The position numbers and the translations under genes are program-made. The notes under the pieces were generated by a model. That model did no database searches, was not told the DNA's origin, and saw nothing but the letters and a program-made list of their open reading frames with translations. Shown piece after piece: positions 35,997 to 44,965 of a stretch of DNA of 52,851 nucleotides (within the stretch, counting starts at the first letter, position 1; every line of letters begins with the position of its first letter). The stretch is from contig JAURYI010000115.1 of the NCBI GenBank assembly GCA_030654015.1, forward strand, positions 1-52,851, in the 5' to 3' direction. The DNA is from Methylococcales bacterium (GTDB taxonomy: Bacteria; Pseudomonadota; Gammaproteobacteria; Methylococcales; Methylomonadaceae).

Positions 35997-38900
35997 TCAA
36001 TAGAACCTTTATGTTGTGTCAATAGCAATTCAAACTCCTTAATGGGGACGGGTTTGGCAAATAAATAGCCTTGAAAAAGCGGGCAGTGGTGCAGTGCTAA
36101 AAAGTTGCGTTGCGCTTCGGTTTCCACGCCTTCGGCAATCACTTCCATGCCTAAATTGTTACCCATGCCGATAATGGTTTGCACAATCACCGCGTCAGCG
36201 GGTTTTACGCCGATGTTGCGTATGAAGGATTGATCTATTTTGAGTTGATCGAGCGGCAGTTGTGTCAGGTAGGCAAGTGATGAGTAGCCCGTACCGAAGT
36301 CGTCCATTGAAAAACGCACGTCCATTTTGCGGAGTGCGTTCATTTTGTGAATGGTGTCGTCGATATTGTCAAGTATCAGACTTTCGGTGAGTTCCAGCTT
36401 GAGTCTGTCTGGTTTAATGCCGCTGCGCTGTATTATTTCTGACACCTGTTCGACAAAATCGGCTTGCCGAAACTGTCTGGCACTGACGTTGACCGCGAGT
36501 TGTAAATGCTGGGTATGCCCACTGTTTTCCCAGAGTTTAATCTGGGCGCACGCAGTTTCCAGAACCCATTGTCCGATGGGAACTATCAAGCCGATTTCTT
36601 CAGCCAGCGGAATAAAATTCACCGGCGGCACCATGCCGCGCTGTGGATGATGCCAGCGAATCAGAACTTCCGCACCGACAATATTGTTATTGTTGTACAC
36701 CTGCGACTGGTAATAGAGTTGAAACTGATTGTCTGCCAGTGCCAGACGCAAATCGTCTTCCAGTGCAACACGCGCGGCAATATTCGCCTGCATTTCAGGG
36801 TCGAAGAAGCGCAGCGTGTTACGCCCCGCTGTTTTTGCCTGATACATGGCAATATCGGCCTGTTTCAGTAATTCTTCTATGGATTGCTTGCGATTGTTGA
36901 ATAAGGTAATGCCGATACTGGCGGCACTGTGGTAATGGTGTGCGTTTAACTGGTAAGGCTGGTTCAGGGTGAATAAAATCTTCTCCGCGATGACTTCGGC
37001 TTTCGTTGCCGCTTCAAGCGAATTGGGGCTTAAATTTTCCAGCATAATGACAAATTCATCGCCACCGAGACGGGCAACGGTATCTTCTTCACGCACACAA
37101 ACCGTAAGTCGTTCGGCAACCTGCTGTAATAATAAGTCGCCCATGTTATGACCGAGGGTGTCGTTAAGTGTCTTGAAATTATCCAGATCAATGAACAGTA
37201 ACGCGCCTTCCAATTGGTTACGCGCACTGGATGCCAAGGCTTTTTTAAGCCTGTCCATGAGTAGTCGGCGATTGGGTAAACTGGTTAAGGGGTCGAAAAA
37301 TGCCAGTCGTTCAATTTCATTTTCAGCCGCTTTTTTGATGGTTACATCTGTCAAGGTGGAAACGTAATTGCTGATGGTGTCGTCCACACCTTTAACGGCA
37401 GTAATGGTGAGATGTGCGGGATAAAGTTCACCATTTTTGCGCCGATTCAGGACTTCGCCATTCCAGCTGCCCGTGCGCTGAATACTTGACCATATTGAAC
37501 GATAAAACCCTGCATCAGGCAGCCCTGATTTGGACTGACTAGGGTCTTTACCAACCACTTCTTCAGGCGTGTAGCCTGTGATGTTCGTGAAAGCACTGTT
37601 GACTCGTAAAATGACGTTATGGGCATCGGTGATAAACATTCCCTCTTGTGATTCAAAGGCAATGGCGGCAATGCGTAACTCTGCTTCCACTTTTTTGCGC
37701 TCAGTCACATCACGACCGAGGATAACCAAACCCTGTCGTTGTCCCTGATCGTCAAAAATGGGGACTTTTCGGACTTCAAAGTCGAATATCTGACCATTGT
37801 CATCGACAACCCGTTCAGTAAATAAGGTCAGTCGCCCTGCTTTCCATGTTTCGTTATCGTCTATTAAGCATTTTTTGTGTGCGTCACTGAACTCAGGGTG
37901 CAGCTTTGCCAGCTCCATTTCTGTTTTGCCTTGCCAAGGAATATCGTGCAACTGAAACAGTTGCTTGGCTAATTCATTGGTAATCAACCAGCGACTATCG
38001 GCATCTTTGAGAAAAATGGCATCGGGAATCGCCTCAATCAGGGCATTGAGGTGTTTGTTGCGGTTAATCAGTTTTAATTCACTATGTTTATGTTTAGTCA
38101 CATCAATAAATACTAACAGAGCTTCGCCTGTTTCTTTATGCAGTAGGCTGCGACTGACATCGACCCAGATATGCTGCCCATCTTTGCGTATCAATTCATG
38201 CTGTGTGCGGACAATGGCTTCGCTGTTTTTGTAGGACTGTTGTACGGCTTGATAGTCTTGTTCATGGGCATAAAAATGTCGCGCGGAAACGCCGACGGTT
38301 TCGCCTTTTTTATACCCCAGCATGATTTCATAGGCAGGATTCGCCCAGACAATTTTTTGATTCCGTACGGTGGCAATGCCGACCAGTCGGTTGTCCAGTA
38401 TCGCGCGTTGTTCTTCTAGCAATCGCTCGATGCGTTGCTGATTGTTATGATGTTCAGTAATATCCTGCGCAATACCGCGCATGATAATGGGTTTTCCTTG
38501 TGCATTCCGTTCAACTTGTCCAGAAGAACGTATCCAGCGAATACTGCCCGTAGCGGTGATGACACGGTATTCCACTTCGTATTTTGTGCCGTGTTTGATA
38601 TGCGACTGGATGGCATTCATCACCCGTTGTCGGTCTTCGGGATACAGGGCGTTGATAAAATCATCCCATTTCGGTTCCCGAATAAAGCCGATTAACGCGC
38701 GACAACTGTCCGACCATATCAATTTATTACTGATTAAATCGGTTTCCCAAGTGCCAACGCCGCCACTGTTCTGACTAAGGCGTAACTGGGATTCGCTTTT
38801 GCGTAAACTCAGTTCTTTTTGTTTGAGTTCATTGACATAGGTCGTCAAAGCCATGCTGATGCCTGACAGCGTCAGGACATAAAGCCAATAATTGTACAAA

Positions 38901-39862
38901 TTGGAAGTGGCGATTTCGTTGGCAAAATAGCCTGTTTTCAGATGCGCACCCAACAGTGCCTGAATAGCGATGATATTGAGGGTTAATGTCGTGGCGCGAG
39001 TACCCAGCCTGATAGCAATCAGGGTAATGGGTAAAAACATAATGAAGGCTTTAGGCGGAACCATTAACTGTTCATTAATCCAGCCCAAAAAAATAATTTG
39101 CCCCAATACAAAGGTAATGCCGACCAGCAATGCTGCTTCAAGGTATTGTCTGGTGCTGATCTGCTCTGATTTTGTCTGCCACCACGCTAGAATCAACGGT
39201 GTAACCAGTGCAATGCCGAGTGAATTCGCCATCCACCAACGCGATACGACTGTAAAATATTCAGCGGATGGAATAATCCCTGTGAGTAATAAAATCCCTG
39301 CGGCAAAAATGGCGGTCAGCATACTGGCAACAAAACCGCCCAAGGTAATCAAGCGCAGATAATCGCGGAGTGAGTGTAACGCTAACACAGAGCGGTCATT
39401 ATGGGTAAGCAACCAATTGCCTATAAACACTTGCATGATATTGGCAAGTGAAATGCCGATAACCGCGAACAGCGATTCTTTGAGAGGAACATGAAGCAGC
39501 ACTGAGCCTAATAATACCGACCAGAGATAACGCTTGCCGCCCATCAAGACGATTGCCAACGCTAGACCATTAGCGAGCCAAAGAATACCGATACCTTCAT
39601 TGGTGAAGTAATGATGAATGACTGCGCCGAGCAATAGATACAGCAGTGCGGCAGCCAGCTGTTTAAGCCCCATTATTAAAAGGTTTGAATAGGTCAATTT
39701 ATCAGGTCGCACACTGTTCGCATAATGAGTAAACCTGTGACTATCCGTCTTTTGTCTGGTGGGCTTTGTATAGTCTGCGCTGCCGCTGTGGTTGTTAATA
39801 GGATTTTTGTCGTTTATAGTCATGCTTGCTTCTGATGATGGAGGCATAAAGATTGTGTTCAT
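35993..39862 (-). CDS. MASE1-PAS-GGDEF-EAL cyclic-di-GMP signalling protein
   Basis: This 1,289-residue inner-membrane protein has a MASE1 sensory region of about eight helices (~65-345), then four PAS/PAC units (~355-860), a GGDEF domain (~865-1030) and an EAL domain (~1040-1285). The GGDEF motif is intact (RLGGDEFVIM), and an RxxD inhibitory site (REED) precedes it by five residues. In the EAL domain the name motif is EVL (AEVLIRW), but other active-site parts are intact: ELTESLIL, DDFGTGYSSLAYL and AEGVET. It could make or degrade c-di-GMP. The gene is transcribed before the AlbA_2 gene with a 4-bp overlap. A later start is possible at the internal ATGs. Confidence 0.92.
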   Translation of the reverse strand: MNTIFMPPSSEASMTINDKNPINNHSGSADYTKPTRQKTDSHRFTHYANSVRPDKLTYSNLLIMGLKQLAAALLYLLLGAVIHHYFTNEGIGILWLANGLALAIVLMGGKRYLWSVLLGSVLLHVPLKESLFAVIGISLANIMQVFIGNWLLTHNDRSVLALHSLRDYLRLITLGGFVASMLTAIFAAGILLLTGIIPSAEYFTVVSRWWMANSLGIALVTPLILAWWQTKSEQISTRQYLEAALLVGITFVLGQIIFLGWINEQLMVPPKAFIMFLPITLIAIRLGTRATTLTLNIIAIQALLGAHLKTGYFANEIATSNLYNYWLYVLTLSGISMALTTYVNELKQKELSLRKSESQLRLSQNSGGVGTWETDLISNKLIWSDSCRALIGFIREPKWDDFINALYPEDRQRVMNAIQSHIKHGTKYEVEYRVITATGSIRWIRSSGQVERNAQGKPIIMRGIAQDITEHHNNQQRIERLLEEQRAILDNRLVGIATVRNQKIVWANPAYEIMLGYKKGETVGVSARHFYAHEQDYQAVQQSYKNSEAIVRTQHELIRKDGQHIWVDVSRSLLHKETGEALLVFIDVTKHKHSELKLINRNKHLNALIEAIPDAIFLKDADSRWLITNELAKQLFQLHDIPWQGKTEMELAKLHPEFSDAHKKCLIDDNETWKAGRLTLFTERVVDDNGQIFDFEVRKVPIFDDQGQRQGLVILGRDVTERKKVEAELRIAAIAFESQEGMFITDAHNVILRVNSAFTNITGYTPEEVVGKDPSQSKSGLPDAGFYRSIWSSIQRTGSWNGEVLNRRKNGELYPAHLTITAVKGVDDTISNYVSTLTDVTIKKAAENEIERLAFFDPLTSLPNRRLLMDRLKKALASSARNQLEGALLFIDLDNFKTLNDTLGHNMGDLLLQQVAERLTVCVREEDTVARLGGDEFVIMLENLSPNSLEAATKAEVIAEKILFTLNQPYQLNAHHYHSAASIGITLFNNRKQSIEELLKQADIAMYQAKTAGRNTLRFFDPEMQANIAARVALEDDLRLALADNQFQLYYQSQVYNNNNIVGAEVLIRWHHPQRGMVPPVNFIPLAEEIGLIVPIGQWVLETACAQIKLWENSGHTQHLQLAVNVSARQFRQADFVEQVSEIIQRSGIKPDRLKLELTESLILDNIDDTIHKMNALRKMDVRFSMDDFGTGYSSLAYLTQLPLDQLKIDQSFIRNIGVKPADAVIVQTIIGMGNNLGMEVIAEGVETEAQRNFLALHHCPLFQGYLFAKPVPIKEFELLLTQHKGSIE

Positions 39863-39977
39863 CTTCTAATGTGAAGCACAAACAGCTAATCGAAAGACAA
39901 AGATACCAGATAAAGAAAGTGGATGACAAAAATAACGCCATCACGCGGTGTTACGTTAAGGTAATTGCGATATAGGA

Positions 39978-40009
39978 GGGTACAGACGCAGTATTCAGCG
40001 GCTGTACCC
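39978..40009. terminator. Hairpin downstream of the XoxJ-like gene
   Basis: Arms GGGTACAG and CTGTACCC enclose a 16-nt loop in the 175-bp gap between two minus-strand genes. It sits just past the XoxJ-like stop codon on the minus strand. No T-run follows, so the assignment is weak. Confidence 0.4.
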
Positions 40010-40037
40010 CACAAAGTGACAGCTACAGAAGCTACGC

Positions 40038-40871
40038 CTACTTGGTTATCGGTACTAAGGGGATATGGTAGCTTTCCATTATTGCCTTAATTTCTGCTGA
40101 ATGTTCGCTTATCAGTTTATCCAGCATTTCTTTCCGTTCTTTATCGGGTTTACGCACACCCATTGCCATTGCAAAATCAAATTTTATATCAGCGGTGGAT
40201 TGCATCGGAATAGCGGTGTAGCTGTTTTCAGGACTTTGCGCGATAACATAAGCCGCCATCGGCCCCCATAATATGACCATATCAATTTTTTTGGCTTTTA
40301 AATCCGCGTCTATCTGCATGGCGGCATTGTTTTCGCTGTCACCCGACATGGATTGATAGGAAATACCCTGATCCAGCAAGCCGTTTTTTTGCAGCCATGC
40401 CGTTCCCGGCCCTCGGTCAAACATAGCTATTTTTAAGGTTTCCTGTTTGTCCAAAGGCAGGGCAGGGAGTTGTGCTGCGTCGTTAATGTCATCCCAGCCG
40501 CGTCCTTTAGCAATTAATAACACATAAGTCGATTGGTAATAAGGCTGAGTATTCAGCGTTAAATCATAGCCAGCAGGTACACCCATCACCACATCGCATT
40601 TAAAATTCTTGCTGTCTACTTCGCGGTCGTTGACTGGCGCGGTTAAGGTATTGCGAATAAAGCCGATGCGCTGTGCAAACCAAGTATATTCAACCGTCTG
40701 TCCTAATTTTTTGGCAAACAATTCGGCAATTTTATTTTCAAAGCCGTCTTGTTTTTGCGTGGAATAGGGTGGATTTAACGGATCTGCACAGACTTTAAAT
40801 TTTTCCTCTGCGTTGGCAGTAATAGTAATAGTCGCGAAGCATAAGCCCATAACGAGCGGTACAACTTTCAT
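40038..40871 (-). CDS. Quinoprotein-dehydrogenase-associated periplasmic binding protein (MxaJ/XoxJ-like)
   Basis: This 277-residue secreted protein has a signal peptide (VVPLVMGLCFATITITANA) and a type 2 solute-binding-protein fold: FKVCADPLNPPYSTQKQDGFENKIAELFAKKLGQ at the start, CDVVMGVPAGYDL (~95) and DMVILWGPMAAYVI (~197). Proteins of this type (MxaJ, XoxJ) accompany PQQ methanol dehydrogenases and are thought to help activate or mature them. No dehydrogenase or cytochrome gene lies in this window, so it is a stand-alone copy here. A small lipoprotein gene precedes it by nine bases. Confidence 0.85.
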   Translation of the reverse strand: MKVVPLVMGLCFATITITANAEEKFKVCADPLNPPYSTQKQDGFENKIAELFAKKLGQTVEYTWFAQRIGFIRNTLTAPVNDREVDSKNFKCDVVMGVPAGYDLTLNTQPYYQSTYVLLIAKGRGWDDINDAAQLPALPLDKQETLKIAMFDRGPGTAWLQKNGLLDQGISYQSMSGDSENNAAMQIDADLKAKKIDMVILWGPMAAYVIAQSPENSYTAIPMQSTADIKFDFAMAMGVRKPDKERKEMLDKLISEHSAEIKAIMESYHIPLVPITK

Positions 40872-40880
40872 GGTGTGTCC

Positions 40881-41141
40881 TTAAAATTCTTCAATAAAGG
40901 TGTGTTCGATAGGCGTTTGTACATAATGTTTTTTCTCATCCCAAAAATAGTAATAGCCTTTGTCGGTAGTGGTCACTTTACCGTTTTTAATCGTCCATGT
41001 TTTTGTGACCGAGCCGTTAGCGTAAGTAACCAGATAATTACCATCTAAAAATTCAATGAGTTTTCTGGATAACTGGTTTTGTTTATCTTGCGTACAACCT
41101 GTCAGTATAGTCAGTATCGCTAATAATGTGAGTAGTTTCAT
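40881..41141 (-). CDS. Small lipoprotein upstream of the XoxJ-like gene
   Basis: This 86-residue product has a lipoprotein signal with lipobox LTGC at residues ~13-16 (Cys16). The mature part is a short beta-rich domain (GNYLVTYANGSVTKTWTIKNGKVTTTDKGYYYFW), reminiscent of the C-terminal part of small envelope lipoproteins. I do not recognise a family. It ends nine bases before the XoxJ-like start codon, in the same orientation, suggesting a two-gene operon and possibly a shared role in the periplasm. Confidence 0.7.
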   Translation of the reverse strand: MKLLTLLAILTILTGCTQDKQNQLSRKLIEFLDGNYLVTYANGSVTKTWTIKNGKVTTTDKGYYYFWDEKKHYVQTPIEHTFIEEF

Positions 41142-41360
41142 AATAGAATTTAAGTCAATATAAGAGGGTGGTTTGTGTCGTAGTCTTCAGTTTTGTTTAT
41201 TATCTGATAAATTTTCTATGACAAACATTAATTATATGGCGCGTTATTGATGAAGGAAGAATGCAGATCTATTTATACAGCGTCTAAACCGTAATATTAT
41301 TTGATTTGTTGATTAACAAAGAAAAGGGTGTTGATATTAAATGACAGCTTTAATTGTCAA

Positions 41361-41389
41361 CCACAAACAGCATCATTCTCTGTTTGTGG
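41361..41389. terminator. Hairpin downstream of the Cys-repeat gene
   Basis: Arms CCACAAACAG and CTGTTTGTGG enclose a 9-nt loop in the gap 41142-41416. A T-rich stretch follows on the plus strand. It may terminate transcription of the Cys-repeat gene from the minus strand or act bidirectionally. The rest of the 275-bp gap is AT-rich and shows no gene. Confidence 0.5.
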
Positions 41390-41416
41390 CTGATTGTATT
41401 TGTTTTGTTATTTTTC

Positions 41417-41824
41417 TTATTTACTAGCGCGTTGACACATTAAAATTACATCTCGCCAATCGCTTCCTGCGGCGATACCTTTGTTAAAGCATTCTACTGT
41501 TTTGTCTGCGTCATTTGTTCCTGAGCATAAATTAATAATGTTTTGCCATTCCCAGTCAGTGCCTTTCCCCCAATTGACACGACCTGTTCTAACAGTAGAA
41601 AAACATTTACCTGGCTCAGTAGGCTTAGTAGTGCCTTTACACAGTTGTTTTACATTTTCTGCATCCCAATTCAGTTTGTCATCAGCCCAAGGCAGCTTCC
41701 CTTGAATATCATTAAAACATTGGGTTTCATGATCGTTTGCCATTACTGCTGGAGCGACTACTAAGCTTGCTAAAGTTGCAATAGAAGCCAGTAAAATAGC
41801 ACTAATTAATTTTTTTGATTTCAT
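41417..41824 (-). CDS. Secreted Cys-repeat protein of unknown function
   Basis: This 135-residue protein has a signal peptide (MKSKKLISAILLASIATLASLVVAPAVMA). The mature part contains three imperfect tandem units of the form CF-(~10)-W-(~8-10)-W-...-LC: CFNDIQGKLPW...QLCKGT, CFSTVRTGRVNWG...NLCSGT and CFNKGIAAGSDW...LMCQRA. Each has a Cys at both ends, so a disulfide per unit is likely. The start at 41824 is chosen because the upstream extension (to 41938) is merely hydrophobic. I know no named family; it is probably an envelope or extracellular protein. Confidence 0.7.
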   Translation of the reverse strand: MKSKKLISAILLASIATLASLVVAPAVMANDHETQCFNDIQGKLPWADDKLNWDAENVKQLCKGTTKPTEPGKCFSTVRTGRVNWGKGTDWEWQNIINLCSGTNDADKTVECFNKGIAAGSDWRDVILMCQRASK

Positions 41825-42005
41825 AGATAAATACCTAAAAAAGTGTTTAACGGAGACTAAAGCTACCATGAAAAAAAAGCCTTGTATATATACAATGAAT
41901 TTTGTTTTTTTACAGTACAGAAAAATTATTATGAACATATAATGTAGCTACTAAACTACATCAATGTTTCGGCATTGTCGGTTACTTATTGGATGATATA
42001 AAAAC

Positions 42006-42941
42006 ATGACTAACACAAAAGTTCCTGTCGGTATTAGCAGTTGTTTACTGGGCGAACCTGTCCGTTTTGATAAAGGGCATAAACGTGATGCCTACATTGT
42101 CGGTACGTTGGCGCATTATTTTGACTTTCGCCCGTTTTGTCCTGAAATGGCGATAGGCTTGGGTACGCCACGCCCAACCATGCACTTGATAAAAAAAGAC
42201 GATGCGGTGCGTTGTGTGGTGATAAAAGACACTGGCATTGATGTGACCGACCGCCTGTATGACTATGCCCAGCAACAAAATTTTGCCGATTTATGCGGCT
42301 ATATTGTCAAAAAAGATTCGCCCAGTTGCGGCATGACGCGCGTTAAAGTATTTAGCAATGATATTCCGCACCGTGACGGCGTGGGCATTTACGCCGACGT
42401 TATCATGCGTAATCATCCTTTATTACCGATGGAAGAAGAAGGTCGCTTAGGCGATGCAGGTTTGCGGGAGAATTTTATTCAACGGGTGTATGTGTTGCAT
42501 CGCTGGAAACAATTATTAGCCGACGGATTGAATCCACAATCATTAACCCGTTTTCATGCGCGGCATAAGTTAATCATTATGAGTCATGGTGATTATCAAC
42601 CACTGGGGCAGTTATTAGCGGGCGTGACTAAAGCGAATGTGGCAGAGATTGCCGAGCAGTACATTTTGCAATTAATGACGCTGTTAAAAGTGGTCGTCAA
42701 ACGCAAAAGTCACGTTAATGTGTTGCAGCATATTCAAGGCTATTTGAAAAAAGACCTGAGCGCGGATAATAAAGCCGAATTGGGCGAATTGATTGAACGC
42801 TACCGTCACGGTGAAATACCGTTGATTGTACCGCTGACTTTATTAAAACATCATTTCCGCCAAAGTCCTGATGCGTATATTGAAGATTCTTATTATATGT
42901 CACCGTATCCGCAGGAATTACAGCTTATTAATCAGTTATAA
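42006..42941 (+). CDS. TudS-like DUF523 protein fused to DUF1722
   Basis: This 311-residue protein has an N-terminal DUF523 domain (~5-150): VGISSCLLGEPVRFDKGHKRD, FCPEMAIGLGTPRPTM and KKDSPSCG. The Cys of SSC, FCP and PSC match the three iron-sulfur cluster ligands of TudS, a 4Fe-4S thiouracil desulfidase. The C-terminal DUF1722 (~175-300) includes FHARHKLIIMSHG and YLKKDLSADNKAEL. DUF523-DUF1722 fusions are common and often lie near photolyase genes, but not here. Likely desulfidase-related; role of DUF1722 unknown. Confidence 0.82.
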   Translation: MTNTKVPVGISSCLLGEPVRFDKGHKRDAYIVGTLAHYFDFRPFCPEMAIGLGTPRPTMHLIKKDDAVRCVVIKDTGIDVTDRLYDYAQQQNFADLCGYIVKKDSPSCGMTRVKVFSNDIPHRDGVGIYADVIMRNHPLLPMEEEGRLGDAGLRENFIQRVYVLHRWKQLLADGLNPQSLTRFHARHKLIIMSHGDYQPLGQLLAGVTKANVAEIAEQYILQLMTLLKVVVKRKSHVNVLQHIQGYLKKDLSADNKAELGELIERYRHGEIPLIVPLTLLKHHFRQSPDAYIEDSYYMSPYPQELQLINQL

Positions 42942-42954
42942 CAACGCCAATGCA

Positions 42955-42993
42955 GACAAACCTGCGAGGTTTTTAAAACTTTGCAGGTTTGTC
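42955..42993. repeat. Palindromic element of the ACCTGCGAGGTTTT family, copy 1
   Basis: Arms GACAAACCTGC and GCAGGTTTGTC surround GAGGTTTTTAAAACTTT. It closely resembles the perfect palindrome at 45966-45996 in its core (ACCTGCGAGGTTTT). It lies in the 87-bp gap between convergent genes and may also serve as a bidirectional terminator. Confidence 0.75.
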
Positions 42994-43028
42994 AATGTTG
43001 TTATACATGAACATTGATTGTGCTAACG

Positions 43029-44123
43029 TTAAGGGCTATTTGGTAAGACAGGCAGAGGACTTTCAGCAGCTGAAAACTGACTGCGAATGTTTAAGAATTC
43101 ATCTAAATGAGTAAACAGAATATCAACCAGCATCGGATCAAAATGCAGTCCTTTCTGTTCTTCAAATAACGTTAAAATGTTCTCTAATTCCCAGCTGTTT
43201 TTATAACAGCGTTTACTACTTAAGGCATCAAACACATCGGCAACCGCTGTAATACGCCCGAAAATATGAATTTCATCACCTTTCAAGCCTTGTGGATAAC
43301 CGCTGCCGTCCCATTTTTCGTGATGTTCCAAGGCGATAGTGGCAGCCGCTTTAAACAAGGGGCGCGTTGATGAACAGAGCATTTGATAACCGAGTGTGGC
43401 ATGGTTTTTCATAACGTCCCATTCTTCTGGTGTGAATCTCCCCTGTTTTTCTAAAATCGCATCGGGAATAGCGATTTTACCGAGGTCGTGCATGGGAGAT
43501 GCTTGTGTAATCAGATCCACGTCGGTAGTGGATAAGTGACAGTGTCGCGCCAATAATTGCGAATAAGCGGAAACCCGCTTGATGTGCTGTGCGGTTTCAA
43601 ACGATTTGCCTTCACAAATCGCACCCAGCATGACGATAACTTCGTGCTGGGTATCAATAATTTCTTGATTAAGCTGCTTAATTTCTTCAATGCCTTCTGT
43701 TATTTTTGCCGCTAGATTTTCCTGATAATCTCTCAGTTGTAAATGGGTAGCCACTCTTGCCTTGACTTCTTCAAGCTGGAACGGTTTAGTGATGTAATCA
43801 ACTCCACCGACGTAAAAAGCGCGTACTTTATCGCTGACATCACTTAACGCACTGATAAAAATAATCGGAATGTCTTTAGTTTGCGGATTGTTTTTCAGGG
43901 TTTCACAGACTTGATAGCCATCCATTTCCGGCATTTTAATATCCAGCAAAATCAAGTCAGGCTTTTTTTGCGTGATTGCCTGTAATGCTAATTTACCACT
44001 GTTGGCAGGTCTGACTTTATAGCCTTCTTCTTTGAGAAGCACCGCTAAAAATTGTAGATTTGCGAGGGTATCATCAACGATTAAAATATCGGCACTGTAG
44101 TTGCCGTTAATAGTGTGCGTCAT
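43029..44123 (-). CDS. REC + HD-GYP response regulator (cyclic-di-GMP phosphodiesterase)
   Basis: This 364-residue protein has an N-terminal receiver domain (~10-125) with the phospho-acceptor Asp in LILLDIKMPEMDGY and the conserved Lys in YITKPFQ. A coiled-coil linker (~130-170) follows. A C-terminal HD-GYP domain (~165-345) has the motifs SPMHDLGKIAIPDAIL (HD) and EHHEKWDGSGYPQGLKGDEI (GYP), and is predicted to hydrolyse c-di-GMP. No sensor kinase gene is adjacent. It is convergent with the TudS-like gene and lies 20 bp after gloB. Confidence 0.92.
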   Translation of the reverse strand: MTHTINGNYSADILIVDDTLANLQFLAVLLKEEGYKVRPANSGKLALQAITQKKPDLILLDIKMPEMDGYQVCETLKNNPQTKDIPIIFISALSDVSDKVRAFYVGGVDYITKPFQLEEVKARVATHLQLRDYQENLAAKITEGIEEIKQLNQEIIDTQHEVIVMLGAICEGKSFETAQHIKRVSAYSQLLARHCHLSTTDVDLITQASPMHDLGKIAIPDAILEKQGRFTPEEWDVMKNHATLGYQMLCSSTRPLFKAAATIALEHHEKWDGSGYPQGLKGDEIHIFGRITAVADVFDALSSKRCYKNSWELENILTLFEEQKGLHFDPMLVDILFTHLDEFLNIRSQFSAAESPLPVLPNSP

Positions 44124-44143
44124 AGTTATTTTTGTTATGCGGA

Positions 44144-44908
44144 TTAAAAACTATCTTTCAATCGCCGTAATTCAGCAAACACCTCTACGGGTTTATTATC
44201 CATACAGTGAAGACTGGCGCGTATTGCAGTGCTGTGTTCTCTAAAAAACGGATTAGTTGCCAATTCGTCGGCTATCGTTGATGGTACGGTGGGTAGTCCC
44301 TTTGCTCTCTGTTGCTGAACCACCGCTATTTTACTGTGCAAGGCTAGATTAGCAGATTCAACACTCAACGCAAAGCGGGCGTTATTTTCAGTGTATTCAT
44401 GAGCGCAATACACGCGCGTTTCCGCAGGCAAAGCCTTTAATTTTTGCAACGATTGCCACAATTGTTCCGCACTGCCTTCAAACAAGCGTCCGCACCCCAT
44501 AACAAACAAAGTATCGCCGCAAAACAGCGCGTTATCCTCAGCAAAATAATACACAATATGCCCGCTGGTATGCCCTGCGGTATCTATTACTTGGGCAGAA
44601 TGTGAACCTATTGTTATCCGCTCACCCTCCGATACACAGCGGTCAATCGCGGGGATTCTGTGTTTATCCTTCGCTGAACCGATAATCTGACAGCCCGTCG
44701 CGCGTTTCAGCTCCACATTACCGCCGACATGATCGCCGTGATGATGGGTATTTAAAATGTAAGTGAGTTGCCAACCGCGTTGCTTGAGAATCGCTAACAC
44801 AGGCTCAGCCACGGCGGGATCTACTGCCGCTGTTTCGCCTGAAACCGTATCATGCAGCAGATAAATATAATTGTCGCTTAAGACAGGGATTTGAATAATC
44901 TCTAACAT
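44144..44908 (-). CDS. gloB: Hydroxyacylglutathione hydrolase (glyoxalase II)
   Basis: This 254-residue metallo-beta-lactamase-fold enzyme hydrolyses S-D-lactoylglutathione in methylglyoxal detoxification. The binuclear metal site motif THHHGDHVGG lies at ~55-64; further ligands are in GHTSGHIVYYF (~112), FCGDTLFVMGCGR (~130) and CAHEYTENNARFA (~168). The C-terminal part (~200-254) has the typical HCxDxKPVEVFAELR-like HCMDNKPVEVFAELRRLKD. Length is normal. Confidence 0.95.
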   Translation of the reverse strand: MLEIIQIPVLSDNYIYLLHDTVSGETAAVDPAVAEPVLAILKQRGWQLTYILNTHHHGDHVGGNVELKRATGCQIIGSAKDKHRIPAIDRCVSEGERITIGSHSAQVIDTAGHTSGHIVYYFAEDNALFCGDTLFVMGCGRLFEGSAEQLWQSLQKLKALPAETRVYCAHEYTENNARFALSVESANLALHSKIAVVQQQRAKGLPTVPSTIADELATNPFFREHSTAIRASLHCMDNKPVEVFAELRRLKDSF

Positions 44909-44928
44909 AATTTAAGTATCGGTATTAA

Positions 44929-44962
44929 TGACTGCCAGTCCTTTAAAGGACTAGCAGTCATG
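44929..44962. repeat. 34-bp palindrome (ATGACTGCCAGTCC family), copy 2
   Basis: This matches the perfect palindrome at 33069-33102 at 33 of 34 positions; the only change is ACTAGC for ACTGGC. It lies in the 57-bp gap between ribF and gloB, where a hairpin would form in the transcript between the two genes. Confidence 0.9.
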
Positions 44963-44965
44963 CGT

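Noticed and set aside
36351-36900. Antisense ORFs across the GGDEF-EAL gene
   Set aside because: They are shadow frames of a gene with strong domain homology.
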